NCBI GenBank assembly: GCA_020832495.1 | Contig: JAFIEP010000091.1 | Location: forward strand, 1 to 33,214 | DNA: 33,214 bases | Direction of reading: 5' to 3' | DNA from: Acidimicrobiia bacterium | GTDB taxonomy: Bacteria; Actinomycetota; Acidimicrobiia; Acidimicrobiales; Acidimicrobilacustridaceae | Part shown: piece by piece, positions 1 to 8,001 of the stretch | Layout of the letters: each line of letters begins with the position of its first letter | How positions within the stretch are numbered: position 1 is the stretch's first letter | The notes under the pieces: generated by a model | The model's database searches: none | What the model saw: the letters and a program-made list of their open reading frames with translations, nothing else | What the model was told of the DNA's origin: nothing | Made by a program: the position numbers and the translations under genes

Positions 1-885
1 TGTGACGAGCTCGGAGAGGTCGTCGAGACCCACCTCGGCGAGGAGGTCGTCGAGGCACGGCGGAGCTTCGGCGGCGGTGTGACCATCGGCGGCGTCGTCA
101 ACTCGACCGAGACGTGCACCGTGCGGACCGACGGGGTCTCCTACCGGTTCGGTGAGTACGTGGCCGCCGACGTGGGGGACGGCACGACGACCGACCCCCT
201 CGCCGTGTGGGAGGCCCTCGAGGCCGAGGTTGCCGCCGCCGAGGACGCCGGCGCAGCAGCGGACGAGCGGACCGGGCACATCACCGAACGCGTCGAGACG
301 GCCGGCGCCACGGTGGACGGAGTGCTCGTCGACGACGACGACATTCTGCTCCTGGTGAACGACACCACCTACCACCTGTCGTTGGGCGGCTTCGGCGTGG
401 ACCCGACGGCGGGGGACCTCGAGGCGCTCGTCGACATCGCCGTCGCTGTGGCGCAGGCCACGCCGATCGGTGTCAACGGGCTGTGCGATGCGGTGGTGGA
501 CGCAGTGGACGACGTGTTCGGCGGACACGAGGGCGACCCCCGCACCGGCTTCGGCGGCGGCCAGACCGACGGCATCGAGTTCGAGACGCAGACCTGCCGT
601 GTCGAGCTGGCGGACTCGGATCTCGAGGTGCGAGCGTCCATCAGTGACGAACGGCGGTGGGAGGCAGCGACGTCTCGGCCCGCCGGCTCGGGCCCAGGCG
701 GCTTCGGATCCCGAGCGGAGCCTGTCGGCGGTGTCGGCGACGGTGCGTTCATCTCACGCAACGACCTGATCGTGCGGGTCGACAACCACGTCATTGCCGT
801 CTCGGGCCACACCCGCAACGGGGAGCGCGAGTCGATCCCGCCCGAGGACCTCGTCGAACTCACCGCCGCCGTGCTCGCCGAGTGA
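1..885 (+). CDS. DUF3558-like protein with two repeated domains, 5' end outside window
   Basis: The frame is open from base 1, so the N-terminus lies outside; 294 residues are visible. They fall into two related halves. Each half starts with a Cys-Asp pair, reaches a Phe-Gly-Gly-Gly about 22 residues later, and has a second cysteine in a T-x-T-C context (window residues 1 and 39; the other pair 37 residues apart near residues 161 and 198). Each half ends with a short strand-rich segment (DDILLLVNDT, NDLIVRVDNH) followed by a helix (LEALVDIA, LVELTAAV). This Cys-Gly-Cys layout resembles DUF3558-type actinobacterial lipoproteins, which are secreted proteins of unknown function. A signal peptide is likely upstream but cannot be seen. 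The family assignment is tentative; the duplication is directly visible. Confidence 0.6.
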   Translation, partial: CDELGEVVETHLGEEVVEARRSFGGGVTIGGVVNSTETCTVRTDGVSYRFGEYVAADVGDGTTTDPLAVWEALEAEVAAAEDAGAAADERTGHITERVETAGATVDGVLVDDDDILLLVNDTTYHLSLGGFGVDPTAGDLEALVDIAVAVAQATPIGVNGLCDAVVDAVDDVFGGHEGDPRTGFGGGQTDGIEFETQTCRVELADSDLEVRASISDERRWEAATSRPAGSGPGGFGSRAEPVGGVGDGAFISRNDLIVRVDNHVIAVSGHTRNGERESIPPEDLVELTAAVLAE

Positions 886-930
886 CGCATCGGCCGACCG
901 ACCCGGGGCCGCACCCGATCAGGACAAGGA

Positions 931-957
931 TTGGCTGTCAGAGGGGCCGCGTAGGGT
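931..957 (+). promoter_or_regulatory. candidate promoter of the SNF2 helicase gene
   Basis: TTGGCT at 931-936 and TAGGGT at 952-957 make a -35/-10 pair with a short 15-bp spacer. Transcription would start near 964, leaving a leader of about 33 nt before the GTG at 997. The short spacer makes the -35 call weak. Confidence 0.3.
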
Positions 958-996
958 GATCCGTACCCCGGCGTCACCTCCCGAAAGCCTGTTGCC

Positions 997-3900
997 GTGT
1001 CCGAACCGATCAACATCGACGAGTTGGCCGACGACCAACTCGACGACCTCTACGACCCAGGGGCGCTGGCCCGCGGCCAGACCTACGCAGAGGAGGGACG
1101 CGTCACGATCGTCAGCTCCGATGCCCGGTCCATCACCGCGGTGTGTCTCGGGTCGGGACGGGCCACCTACCTGGTGCGCATCCGGTGGACGCGCTCACAC
1201 GGCGTCCTGAACCTCGACGATGACTGCACGTGCCCCCTCGGCGGGGCCTGCAAGCACTGCGTGGCCACCATCGTCACTGTTCGTGACCAGAGCCAGCGCC
1301 CGCAGGGCCGTGACGGGGCGGCCACCGCCGCAGCACCAGCCGCCGCCGCGTCGGTGGGGGGATCGGCGCTCGTCGACTGGCGCCAGGCACTGGCCGACCT
1401 CACCCACGACGAGCACCACGTGGAGCACACCGGGTTGGCCCTGCAGATCGTCGTGCACCGCCCTGAGCGGAGCCGCTTCGCCTCGGCGGCGTCCACCCCC
1501 CGCCTCACCATACGACCCCTGCGTCGCGGCCGGTCGGGCAGATGGGTCAAGACCGGTGCGTCCTGGCGCGACATCACCTCGCCGTACAACCGCGACATGG
1601 CGGACGTCGACCGCTCCCACCGCGCCGCGCTGCGGGCGCTCACCACCAGCTGCAGCGGCGACCTCTACTACGCCACCTCCCAAGCCGTGTCGCTCACCAG
1701 CTTCGGGCCCGACCTGTGGTACCAGCTCGAGCGAGCTCTCGAGGCCGGCGTCGTCCTCGTCGGCGGCGGGGACCACCGCACCGTCGCGCTGTCGCCGGTA
1801 CCGGCCACCGCCCACGTCGATCTCACCGCCGATGCCGACGGGTCGGTGCTCGTGGCGGCAGGCTTCGTCGTCGACGGTCAGCCGCTGGCCGTGCCCCCCG
1901 ATGGAGGCGGGCTGATCGGGTCACCACCCCACGCGCTCTGGGTGACGCGAGGCGACGAACTGTTCCTGGTGCCCTTCGCTGCCCCGCTGCACCCGTCGGT
2001 GGCGCGCCTGGCAACCGACGGTGGGGTCGTCGTGCCCGAGGGCGACGTCGACGAGTTGCTCGACATCTACCAGCCGGCCCTCGCCCGCCACGCCACCGTT
2101 GCATCATCCGACGCCAGCGTGCCGCTCACCACCACGCTGTTCGATTCCCTGGTGCTCACCGTCGAACGCACCGACCACATGGCAGCCACCGCCGTGTGGT
2201 CGGCCCGTTACCGCCGGGGCGAGCGAACCATGAGCCACCCGCTGCACCAGCGGTGCGGCACCGGTCGAGATCCGGCCGCCGAAGCGGCGGCGCTCGACGA
2301 GCTGAAGCTCCCCCTCGACGTGCTGGCTGAACTGGTCGACACGACCGGTTCCCCCCAGGACCTGGCGCTGACCGGACCGTTGGCGGCCACGCTGTTGGTC
2401 CGGGTGGTTCCCTGGCTCGAGGCCCAGGGCCAGGTCGATGTCGAGCTCGTCGGCGAGTTCCCGGCGCTGCGCCAAGCGGTCGAGGACCCGATCATCAGCC
2501 TCACCGTCACCGACAGCGACCACCCCCGCGACGGCAACGACTGGTTCGACCTCGACGTGAACGTCAGCGTCGACGGCGAGACGGTCGACTTCGTCGCCTT
2601 GTTCACCGCGCTCAACCGTGACGAGGAAGTGCTGATCCTCCCGTCGGGCACCTGGCTGTACCTCGACGACCGCCCCGAACTCGAACAACTGCGCGACCTC
2701 ATCGAGGAGGCGAGGAGCCTGGCCGACCCGGCCGGTACCGGCGTGGCCCGCCTCAACCCGTTCCAAGCCGGCTGGTGGGACGAACTCGCTGCGCTCGGCG
2801 TGGTCACCGAGCAGTCGGAGCGGTGGACCGCCAGCGTGGCGCGCATGTCCGAGCTGGCGGCGCCCGAGCCGGTCGAACCGCCCGCCGCCCTGCAAGCCGA
2901 GCTGCGCCCCTACCAACAGGAGGGCCTCGACTGGCTGGCCTTCCTCCACCGCCACGGCCTCGGCGGCATCCTGGCCGACGACATGGGCCTGGGCAAGACC
3001 GTCCAGACGCTGGCGCTGTGCCTGCACGTCCTCGAGCAGCGCCCCGATGCGCGCTTCTTGGTGGTGGCGCCCACCAGCGTGGTGCAGAACTGGGCCCGCG
3101 AAGCCGCCCGGTTCGCGCCCGGGGTGAACGTGTGCACCATCAGCCAGACCGAAGCCCGGCGCCGCACCACCCTCGCCGAGGAGATCGCCGACGCCACCAT
3201 CGTGGTCACCTCCTACGCCTTGTTCCGCCTCGAGTTCGACGACTACGACCGCCACGACTGGGAACTGGTGCTGCTCGACGAGGCCCAGTTCGTCAAGAAC
3301 CACCAGGGCAAGACCCACCAGTGCGTGCGTCGCCTGAACGCCGCCAGCAAGATCGCCCTCACCGGCACCCCGCTCGAGAACACCCTGATGGATCTGTGGT
3401 CGCTGCTGTCGATCACCGCCCCCGGCCTCTACGCCGACCCCCAGCGCTTCGACGAGACCTACCGCAAGCCCATCGAGAGCGGCAACGCCCCCGAGCTGCT
3501 GGCCACCCTGCGGCGTCGCATCGCCCCCCTGCTACGTCGGCGGACGAAGTCCGAGGTCCTCACCGACCTCCCACCGAAGGTCGAGCAGACGGTCGAGGTG
3601 CAGCTCAACGCCCGCCACGCCCGCATCTACGCCACCCAGTTGCAGCGCCAGCGCCAGAAGGTGCTCGGGCTCGTCGGCGACGTGCGCAGAAACCGCTTCG
3701 AGATCCTCAAGTCACTCACCATCCTGCGCCAGCTCGCCCTCGACCCCGGCCTGGTCGACGACGCTCACGACGACGTCGGCTCGGCGAAGTTGGACCGGCT
3801 GCTCGACGACCTCACCCAGGTGGTGGCCGAGGGTCACCGGGCCCTGATCTTCAGCCAGTTCACCCGCTACCTGGCCCGGCTACGCACCCGCCTCGACGCC

Positions 3901-4290
3901 GCCGGCATCGACCACAGCTATCTCGACGGCCGCACCCGCAATCGCGACGAGGCCATTGCGCGCTTCACCGACGGCGACGTCCCGGTGTTCGTCATCAGCC
4001 TCAAGGCCGGCGGGTTCGGCCTGAACCTCACCGAGGCCGACTACTGCTTCGTGCTCGATCCGTGGTGGAACCCCGCCACCGAGACCCAGGCCGTCGACCG
4101 GGCCCACCGCATCGGCCAGGTGAACCCGGTGATGGTGTACCGCTACGTGTCGGTCGGCACCATCGAAGAGAAGGTGGTGGAGCTGAAGGCCCGCAAGTCC
4201 GATCTGTTCGACAGCGTGATGAGCTCCGAGGGCACCTTGTCCAAGGCACTGACCGAGGACGACATCCGCGGGCTGCTCGACCACGGCTGA
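997..4290 (+). CDS. SWIM zinc-finger SNF2-family DEAD/DEAH-box helicase
   Basis: An SNF2-type double-stranded-DNA translocase of 1097 residues. A SWIM zinc finger lies at residues 77-87 (C77, C79, C85, H87). The ATPase core begins near residue 640: motif I (DDMGLGKT) is around residues 661-668, motif II is DEAQ from D761, motif III (LTGTPLEN) is near 788, and motif VI (QAVDRAHRIGQ) covers 1031-1041. The roughly 550 residues between the finger and the core are a family-specific region without a motif I recognise. Bacterial members are thought to remodel protein-DNA or polymerase complexes; the substrate here is unknown. The start is a GTG with no clear ribosome-binding site, but the SWIM region is in frame close behind it. 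A DUF2332 gene follows 63 nt downstream. Confidence 0.93.
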   Translation: MSEPINIDELADDQLDDLYDPGALARGQTYAEEGRVTIVSSDARSITAVCLGSGRATYLVRIRWTRSHGVLNLDDDCTCPLGGACKHCVATIVTVRDQSQRPQGRDGAATAAAPAAAASVGGSALVDWRQALADLTHDEHHVEHTGLALQIVVHRPERSRFASAASTPRLTIRPLRRGRSGRWVKTGASWRDITSPYNRDMADVDRSHRAALRALTTSCSGDLYYATSQAVSLTSFGPDLWYQLERALEAGVVLVGGGDHRTVALSPVPATAHVDLTADADGSVLVAAGFVVDGQPLAVPPDGGGLIGSPPHALWVTRGDELFLVPFAAPLHPSVARLATDGGVVVPEGDVDELLDIYQPALARHATVASSDASVPLTTTLFDSLVLTVERTDHMAATAVWSARYRRGERTMSHPLHQRCGTGRDPAAEAAALDELKLPLDVLAELVDTTGSPQDLALTGPLAATLLVRVVPWLEAQGQVDVELVGEFPALRQAVEDPIISLTVTDSDHPRDGNDWFDLDVNVSVDGETVDFVALFTALNRDEEVLILPSGTWLYLDDRPELEQLRDLIEEARSLADPAGTGVARLNPFQAGWWDELAALGVVTEQSERWTASVARMSELAAPEPVEPPAALQAELRPYQQEGLDWLAFLHRHGLGGILADDMGLGKTVQTLALCLHVLEQRPDARFLVVAPTSVVQNWAREAARFAPGVNVCTISQTEARRRTTLAEEIADATIVVTSYALFRLEFDDYDRHDWELVLLDEAQFVKNHQGKTHQCVRRLNAASKIALTGTPLENTLMDLWSLLSITAPGLYADPQRFDETYRKPIESGNAPELLATLRRRIAPLLRRRTKSEVLTDLPPKVEQTVEVQLNARHARIYATQLQRQRQKVLGLVGDVRRNRFEILKSLTILRQLALDPGLVDDAHDDVGSAKLDRLLDDLTQVVAEGHRALIFSQFTRYLARLRTRLDAAGIDHSYLDGRTRNRDEAIARFTDGDVPVFVISLKAGGFGLNLTEADYCFVLDPWWNPATETQAVDRAHRIGQVNPVMVYRYVSVGTIEEKVVELKARKSDLFDSVMSSEGTLSKALTEDDIRGLLDHG

Positions 4291-4353
4291 GGCCCTCGAC
4301 TCGCTAGGTTCATCACCAACACTCACGGCTCCAGCGACGGGAGATGCAACGAC

Positions 4354-5361
4354 ATGGGCAGGCAGGATGCTCCCAGCGAGATCGAGGACCCCGAGCTCGA
4401 GACGGTTGCCCAGCGCTACCGACGCTTCGCTCGCTACGAGGCGCACGGCGTCTCGGCAACCTACGAGCAGTGGGCCCTGGGTGTCGCTCAGGACGAGGGT
4501 GCCCTGCGCTTCCTGGCGTCGCTCCCCATCGAGAAGCGACAACCCAACCTGCTGTTCGCCGCAGTGCGCTACCTGTTCGGCACGCCGGGCTCGGCCGACG
4601 AGTTCCTCGGCACGCTGACCGAGGAACCTGACCAGATCAGCTCGGTGATGGCCGAGCGCCGTGTGCAAACCAACGAACCCGCTCGGTGCGCAACGCTGCT
4701 CCCGGCGCTCGCCCAGCTTCCCCAGCCGCTCGCGCTCATCGAGGTCGGCGCGTCCGCCGGTCTGTGCCTCCTACCCGACCACTACAACTACCGCTTCGGC
4801 GATGTGCACCTGGCTGCCACCCTCGGGTCGCCGAACGAGGCTCCCGAGTTCCCCTGCGAGGTCCGTGGCGCTGTACCGGTCCCGGAGGCCATGCCCCAGG
4901 TGGCCTGGCGTGTCGGCCTCGACCTGCACCCCGTCGACCTGAGAAGCGACGACGAAGTGTCGTGGCTCCGCACGCTGGTGTGGCCCGAGCACGACGAGCG
5001 CTCCTCGCGTCTCGACCGAGCCATCTCGGTTGCGGTGAACGACCCACCGACGGTCCACCAGGGTGACCTTCTCCACGACCTGGCCGAGCTCGTCCACGAG
5101 GCGCCTGACGACACACACGTGGTGGTGTTCCACTCCGCAGTGCTCAGCTACCTGCCGTCGCGCCGAGCCATCGACGACTTCGTCCACCAGGTCGGCCAGC
5201 TCCCGGTCACCTGGATCAGCAACGAATCTCCGCTGGTCTTGTCGGAACTGGCGCAGGTACAGGGCATCAACGCACCAAAAGGCAGCTTCCTCCTCACCGT
5301 CGACGGTCGATGCGTCGCCTTCACGGGACCCCACGGACAAGCGATCGACCACATCGCCTGA
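4354..5361 (+). CDS. DUF2332 family protein
   Basis: 335 residues, close to the usual size of DUF2332, a mostly actinobacterial family of unknown biochemical function. Recognisable parts are the N-terminal helical segment (QRYRRFARYEAHG, near residue 24), the SxxYEQWALGVA-like stretch after it, a glycine-rich strand (LIEVGASAGLCL, about residues 129-140) that resembles a nucleotide- or SAM-binding loop, and a later VVVFHSAVLSYL strand. The glycine-rich loop suggests a methyltransferase-like Rossmann fold, which is an inference. The ATG is preceded by GGGAG with a 10-nt spacer. A possible -10 box (TAGGTT, 4305-4310) lies between this gene and the helicase, so it may have its own promoter as well as read-through. 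Confidence 0.85.
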   Translation: MGRQDAPSEIEDPELETVAQRYRRFARYEAHGVSATYEQWALGVAQDEGALRFLASLPIEKRQPNLLFAAVRYLFGTPGSADEFLGTLTEEPDQISSVMAERRVQTNEPARCATLLPALAQLPQPLALIEVGASAGLCLLPDHYNYRFGDVHLAATLGSPNEAPEFPCEVRGAVPVPEAMPQVAWRVGLDLHPVDLRSDDEVSWLRTLVWPEHDERSSRLDRAISVAVNDPPTVHQGDLLHDLAELVHEAPDDTHVVVFHSAVLSYLPSRRAIDDFVHQVGQLPVTWISNESPLVLSELAQVQGINAPKGSFLLTVDGRCVAFTGPHGQAIDHIA

Positions 5362-5452
5362 TCGCCCACTCGACCGTGCGCAGGATCAGGGTGAGCCCGG
5401 CCCGCCGTGTACTCGGTCGTGATGCACCGCCAGCACGACCACGGCCGCCACA

Positions 5453-6427
5453 ATGGCAGCCGTGGAGGACTTCGTCGTGGCACGCAATCCCGACCTGGAG
5501 TCGACCCTGCCGTACCTGGTTCGCCTCCCGATCGACGAGGCCGGCATCGTGCTCAAGGTCCGCGACACCTGGCCCCGGACGGCGAAAGTCTACTGCCATC
5601 CGTCGACAGACTGGCCAGCAGACCCCGAGATCGTCGAGCGGGTGGGCGTTCGGTCGTGCGTGCGCCGCGGCGCAGCGATCGATCTGGTGCTCGACCGGGG
5701 CCGGGAGAACCGCTCGCAGTTCGTGTTCACCCGTGCTCGCGGACGCGAGGTCATTTTCTGGCAGAGTGCTCGCACCGCTCGCCAGGCGCGCCCGAACGTT
5801 GCCGTTCCCACCCGACGGGCCTCGGGCCGGGCGCTCGAGATCCTCGTCGACAGCCACGAACGGTACGCGTGGAAGTTCACCGCCCAACAGGCCACCACCC
5901 GCCGACAGGCACTTCCCGCAGGCGACTACGCCACCGAGGTCGACGACACGATCGTGGCGGTGGTCGAACGCAAGAGCATGGCCGATCTGGTGTCGACCAT
6001 GACCACGGGCAAGCTGCGCTATCTGCTCGCCGCGCTGGCCGAGCTGCCACGAGCGGCCCTGGTGGTGGAGGATCGCTACTCAGCGGTGTTCAAGGTCACC
6101 CACACCCGCCCGGCGGTCGTGGCCGAGGGCCTCGCTGAGGCGCAGGTGCGCTTCCCGACCGTGCCGATCATCTTCTGCGAGACCCGACCCCTGGCCCAGG
6201 AGTGGACCTACCGCTTCCTCGGCGCCGCCGTCGCCCACCACCTCGACCACACCGCCGTCGACCAGCTCGCCCACTCACTCCCCGCCGCCGGACCGCTCCC
6301 TCCGGCGCCACCCACACCTGCCGCCGTCCGCGCCTGGGCGGTGGCCAACGGCTACGAGATCTCACCCAAGGGTCGGATTCCACGCTCGATCGCCGCCGCC
6401 TACGAGGCTGCCCACGGCAGCGGGTAG
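5453..6427 (+). CDS. ERCC4-domain nuclease with Lsr2-like C-terminal DNA-binding segment
   Basis: 324 residues. The centre carries an XPF/ERCC4-type nuclease core: LEILVDSHER near residues 127-136, GDY near 158-160, and the catalytic E-R-K-x3-D signature as E172, R173, K174 and D178. After a proline-rich linker (about residues 280-290) the last 33 residues match the C-terminal DNA-binding domain of the actinobacterial nucleoid protein Lsr2: VRAWAVANGYEIS, then a K306-G307-R308 turn followed by Ile-Pro and a helix. In Lsr2 this turn is usually Arg-Gly-Arg and inserts into the minor groove of AT-rich DNA; here the first residue is Lys. The N-terminal ~120 residues are not recognised. The likely role is a structure-specific or AT-directed DNA endonuclease; the target is unknown. 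The 91 nt upstream hold no clear promoter. Confidence 0.82.
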   Translation: MAAVEDFVVARNPDLESTLPYLVRLPIDEAGIVLKVRDTWPRTAKVYCHPSTDWPADPEIVERVGVRSCVRRGAAIDLVLDRGRENRSQFVFTRARGREVIFWQSARTARQARPNVAVPTRRASGRALEILVDSHERYAWKFTAQQATTRRQALPAGDYATEVDDTIVAVVERKSMADLVSTMTTGKLRYLLAALAELPRAALVVEDRYSAVFKVTHTRPAVVAEGLAEAQVRFPTVPIIFCETRPLAQEWTYRFLGAAVAHHLDHTAVDQLAHSLPAAGPLPPAPPTPAAVRAWAVANGYEISPKGRIPRSIAAAYEAAHGSG

Positions 6428-6506
6428 CGGCTGGCCGCGCCGACCGTCGCCTTGGGTCCCAAGACTCGCTCACCAGCTCATTCGTTCCTCGAGCCCACCC
6501 CGGCGG

Positions 6507-7124
6507 TCAGCGCTCGACGTCGGCGGCATCGAGGACGTCGTTCACCGAGCTCAGCTCATCCCAGCCTCTCCGGAACCCGGTCCAGCCGAGCAGTGGGCCG
6601 TCCGGACATGCCGTGATGAACCCTTCGATCTCGCCGAAGACGTCGCCGGTGATGCCGTGGTGGATGGCGAAGATCGCCACCTCGATGCCGGGGGTCACGG
6701 CCTCTCGGTACTCGGCCAGCTCCTGGTGTCCCGGGTTGAACGGGACGAGAACCTCGACCGTGTCGCCGACCCCGACCTCCGGCGAGCTCGCCACGGCACG
6801 GGTGACCTCGACGTCGTACACGACGGACGACGGACTGAAGGTGCCGCCCGGTGTGTCCTCCCCGACGGCGCGGACCTGCCCGGTGAGTTGCCCGCCGAAC
6901 ACCACATCGACCTCGGCAGCGAGATCGGCAGGCGACTCGGAGGGCAGATAGTCGTAGGCGATGCCCGTGTCCACGAGTGCCTCGGCGAATCGCTCGATGT
7001 CGGCACAGACCACCTGATCGTCGGCAGAACCCTCCGGTTCGCCCGCCGAAGTGACGACTCGGTCGTTCGTCGTGCACGCCGACGCCGTCACCACGAGGCA
7101 CAGCGGGATCAACCCTCGTCGCAA
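6507..7124 (-). CDS. putative lipoprotein of unknown function
   Basis: Read from the TTG at 7124 this is 205 residues beginning MRRGLIPLCLVVTASAC: two arginines, a short hydrophobic stretch and a lipobox-like Ala-Ser-Ala-Cys with C17 as the lipidation site. The TTG is chosen because a GGAGG lies 9 nt upstream; a GTG two codons earlier (7130) would leave only 3 nt. The frame stays open upstream to 7334, but that stretch is arginine-rich and does not look coding. The mature part contains an acidic region, a beta-rich domain with a DVEVTRAV...VGDTVEVLVPFNPG pattern typical of small OB-like or Ig-like secreted domains, and a C-terminal cysteine near FITACPDG. No family is recognised. It converges with the ERCC4 gene, 79 nt apart. 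Confidence 0.68.
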   Translation of the reverse strand: MRRGLIPLCLVVTASACTTNDRVVTSAGEPEGSADDQVVCADIERFAEALVDTGIAYDYLPSESPADLAAEVDVVFGGQLTGQVRAVGEDTPGGTFSPSSVVYDVEVTRAVASSPEVGVGDTVEVLVPFNPGHQELAEYREAVTPGIEVAIFAIHHGITGDVFGEIEGFITACPDGPLLGWTGFRRGWDELSSVNDVLDAADVER

Positions 7125-7276
7125 CCACACGACCCTCCGACGTCCCAACTCGGCCGTCGGTTCCCCGCAGATTGTTCGCCGCCAGCGAAAATGCGGTGCA
7201 CGATGTCCGATACGGCCCGGGCCGATCGTCGTCAGAGCAACGGAGGCGAACCGCGTCCCGACCCAAGGAGATCGAC

Positions 7277-7996
7277 ATGCGCTACCTGGTTCTGCTCTAC
7301 GACAACGAAGCCGCTGCCCCCGAGTACGGCACACCCGAGTGGGACGCCGACCTCGCCGGCTACGCCGCCTTCGACGAGTTGGCCGGCGACGCCGTGGTCG
7401 GCGGTGAGGCGTTGCATGGCTCGGCGACGGCGCGCACCGTCCGCCACGACGGCACGTCCGTGCGGGTGACCGACGGACCCTTCGCCGAGACCACCGAGGT
7501 GCTGGGCGGGTTCTACGTGCTCGAGGCCCCCACGCTCGACGACGTCATCGAACTGGCTCGTCGCATCCCGGTCGTGACCCAAGGAGCCATCGAGATCCGG
7601 CCCCTTGCCCAATGGATCGATCCTCCGACGGACAGCCCGGCTCCCGAGGGCACCACCCGCTACCTGGCCACGATGCACGGCCCCGAGACCGCTGCCGACA
7701 CGCCGAACTCGGCCGAGTGGGACGCCGCCATCGACGCCCACCAGGCCTTCGGCGAGATCGCCGGCGATGCCATCGTGGGCGGTGGTGCAGTCCACCCCAC
7801 ATCCACCGCCACCACCATCCGTATGCGCGACGGCGAGTTGATAGTCACCGACGGGCCGTTCTGCGAGGCCACCCAGATCGTGGGCGGGTTCTACCTGCTG
7901 CGTAGCACCGACGACTCGGTGATGGAACTGGCGAGCGCCATCCCCGTCAACGACGGCGGCGCAGTCGAGGTGCGACCCGTCCTCGAACTGGACTGA
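7277..7996 (+). CDS. two-domain YCII-related (DGPF) protein
   Basis: 239 residues made of two YCII/DGPF domains in tandem, each with the hallmark TDGPF followed by a GGFY strand (D66-F69 and D192-F195). Single-domain family members are about 115-120 residues, so this is a fusion or duplication. YCII-related proteins have a ferredoxin-like fold; their activity is generally unknown. The ATG at 7277 has a strong ribosome-binding site (AAGGAG, 7265-7270, 6-nt spacer), which decides the start over upstream in-frame codons. The stop is 5 nt before the ECF sigma factor gene, so the two are co-transcribed. DGPF proteins are the established genomic partners of ECF42 sigma factors. Confidence 0.92.
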   Translation: MRYLVLLYDNEAAAPEYGTPEWDADLAGYAAFDELAGDAVVGGEALHGSATARTVRHDGTSVRVTDGPFAETTEVLGGFYVLEAPTLDDVIELARRIPVVTQGAIEIRPLAQWIDPPTDSPAPEGTTRYLATMHGPETAADTPNSAEWDAAIDAHQAFGEIAGDAIVGGGAVHPTSTATTIRMRDGELIVTDGPFCEATQIVGGFYLLRSTDDSVMELASAIPVNDGGAVEVRPVLELD

Positions 7997-8001
7997 GACT
8001 G

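Noticed and set aside
2104-3318. Long open frame on the minus strand inside the SNF2 helicase
   Set aside because: An antisense shadow of a clear gene with catalytic motifs; high GC keeps several frames open and the minus-strand protein is low in recognisable structure.
6451-6463. CTTGGG-T-CCCAAG palindrome between convergent genes as a terminator
   Set aside because: The loop would be too tight for a 6-bp stem and no T-run follows on either strand.
7204-7227. TGTCCGA and CGATC as an ECF42 promoter
   Set aside because: The -35 differs from the reported TGTCGA by an inserted base and the spacing is short (12 nt); not enough to call.
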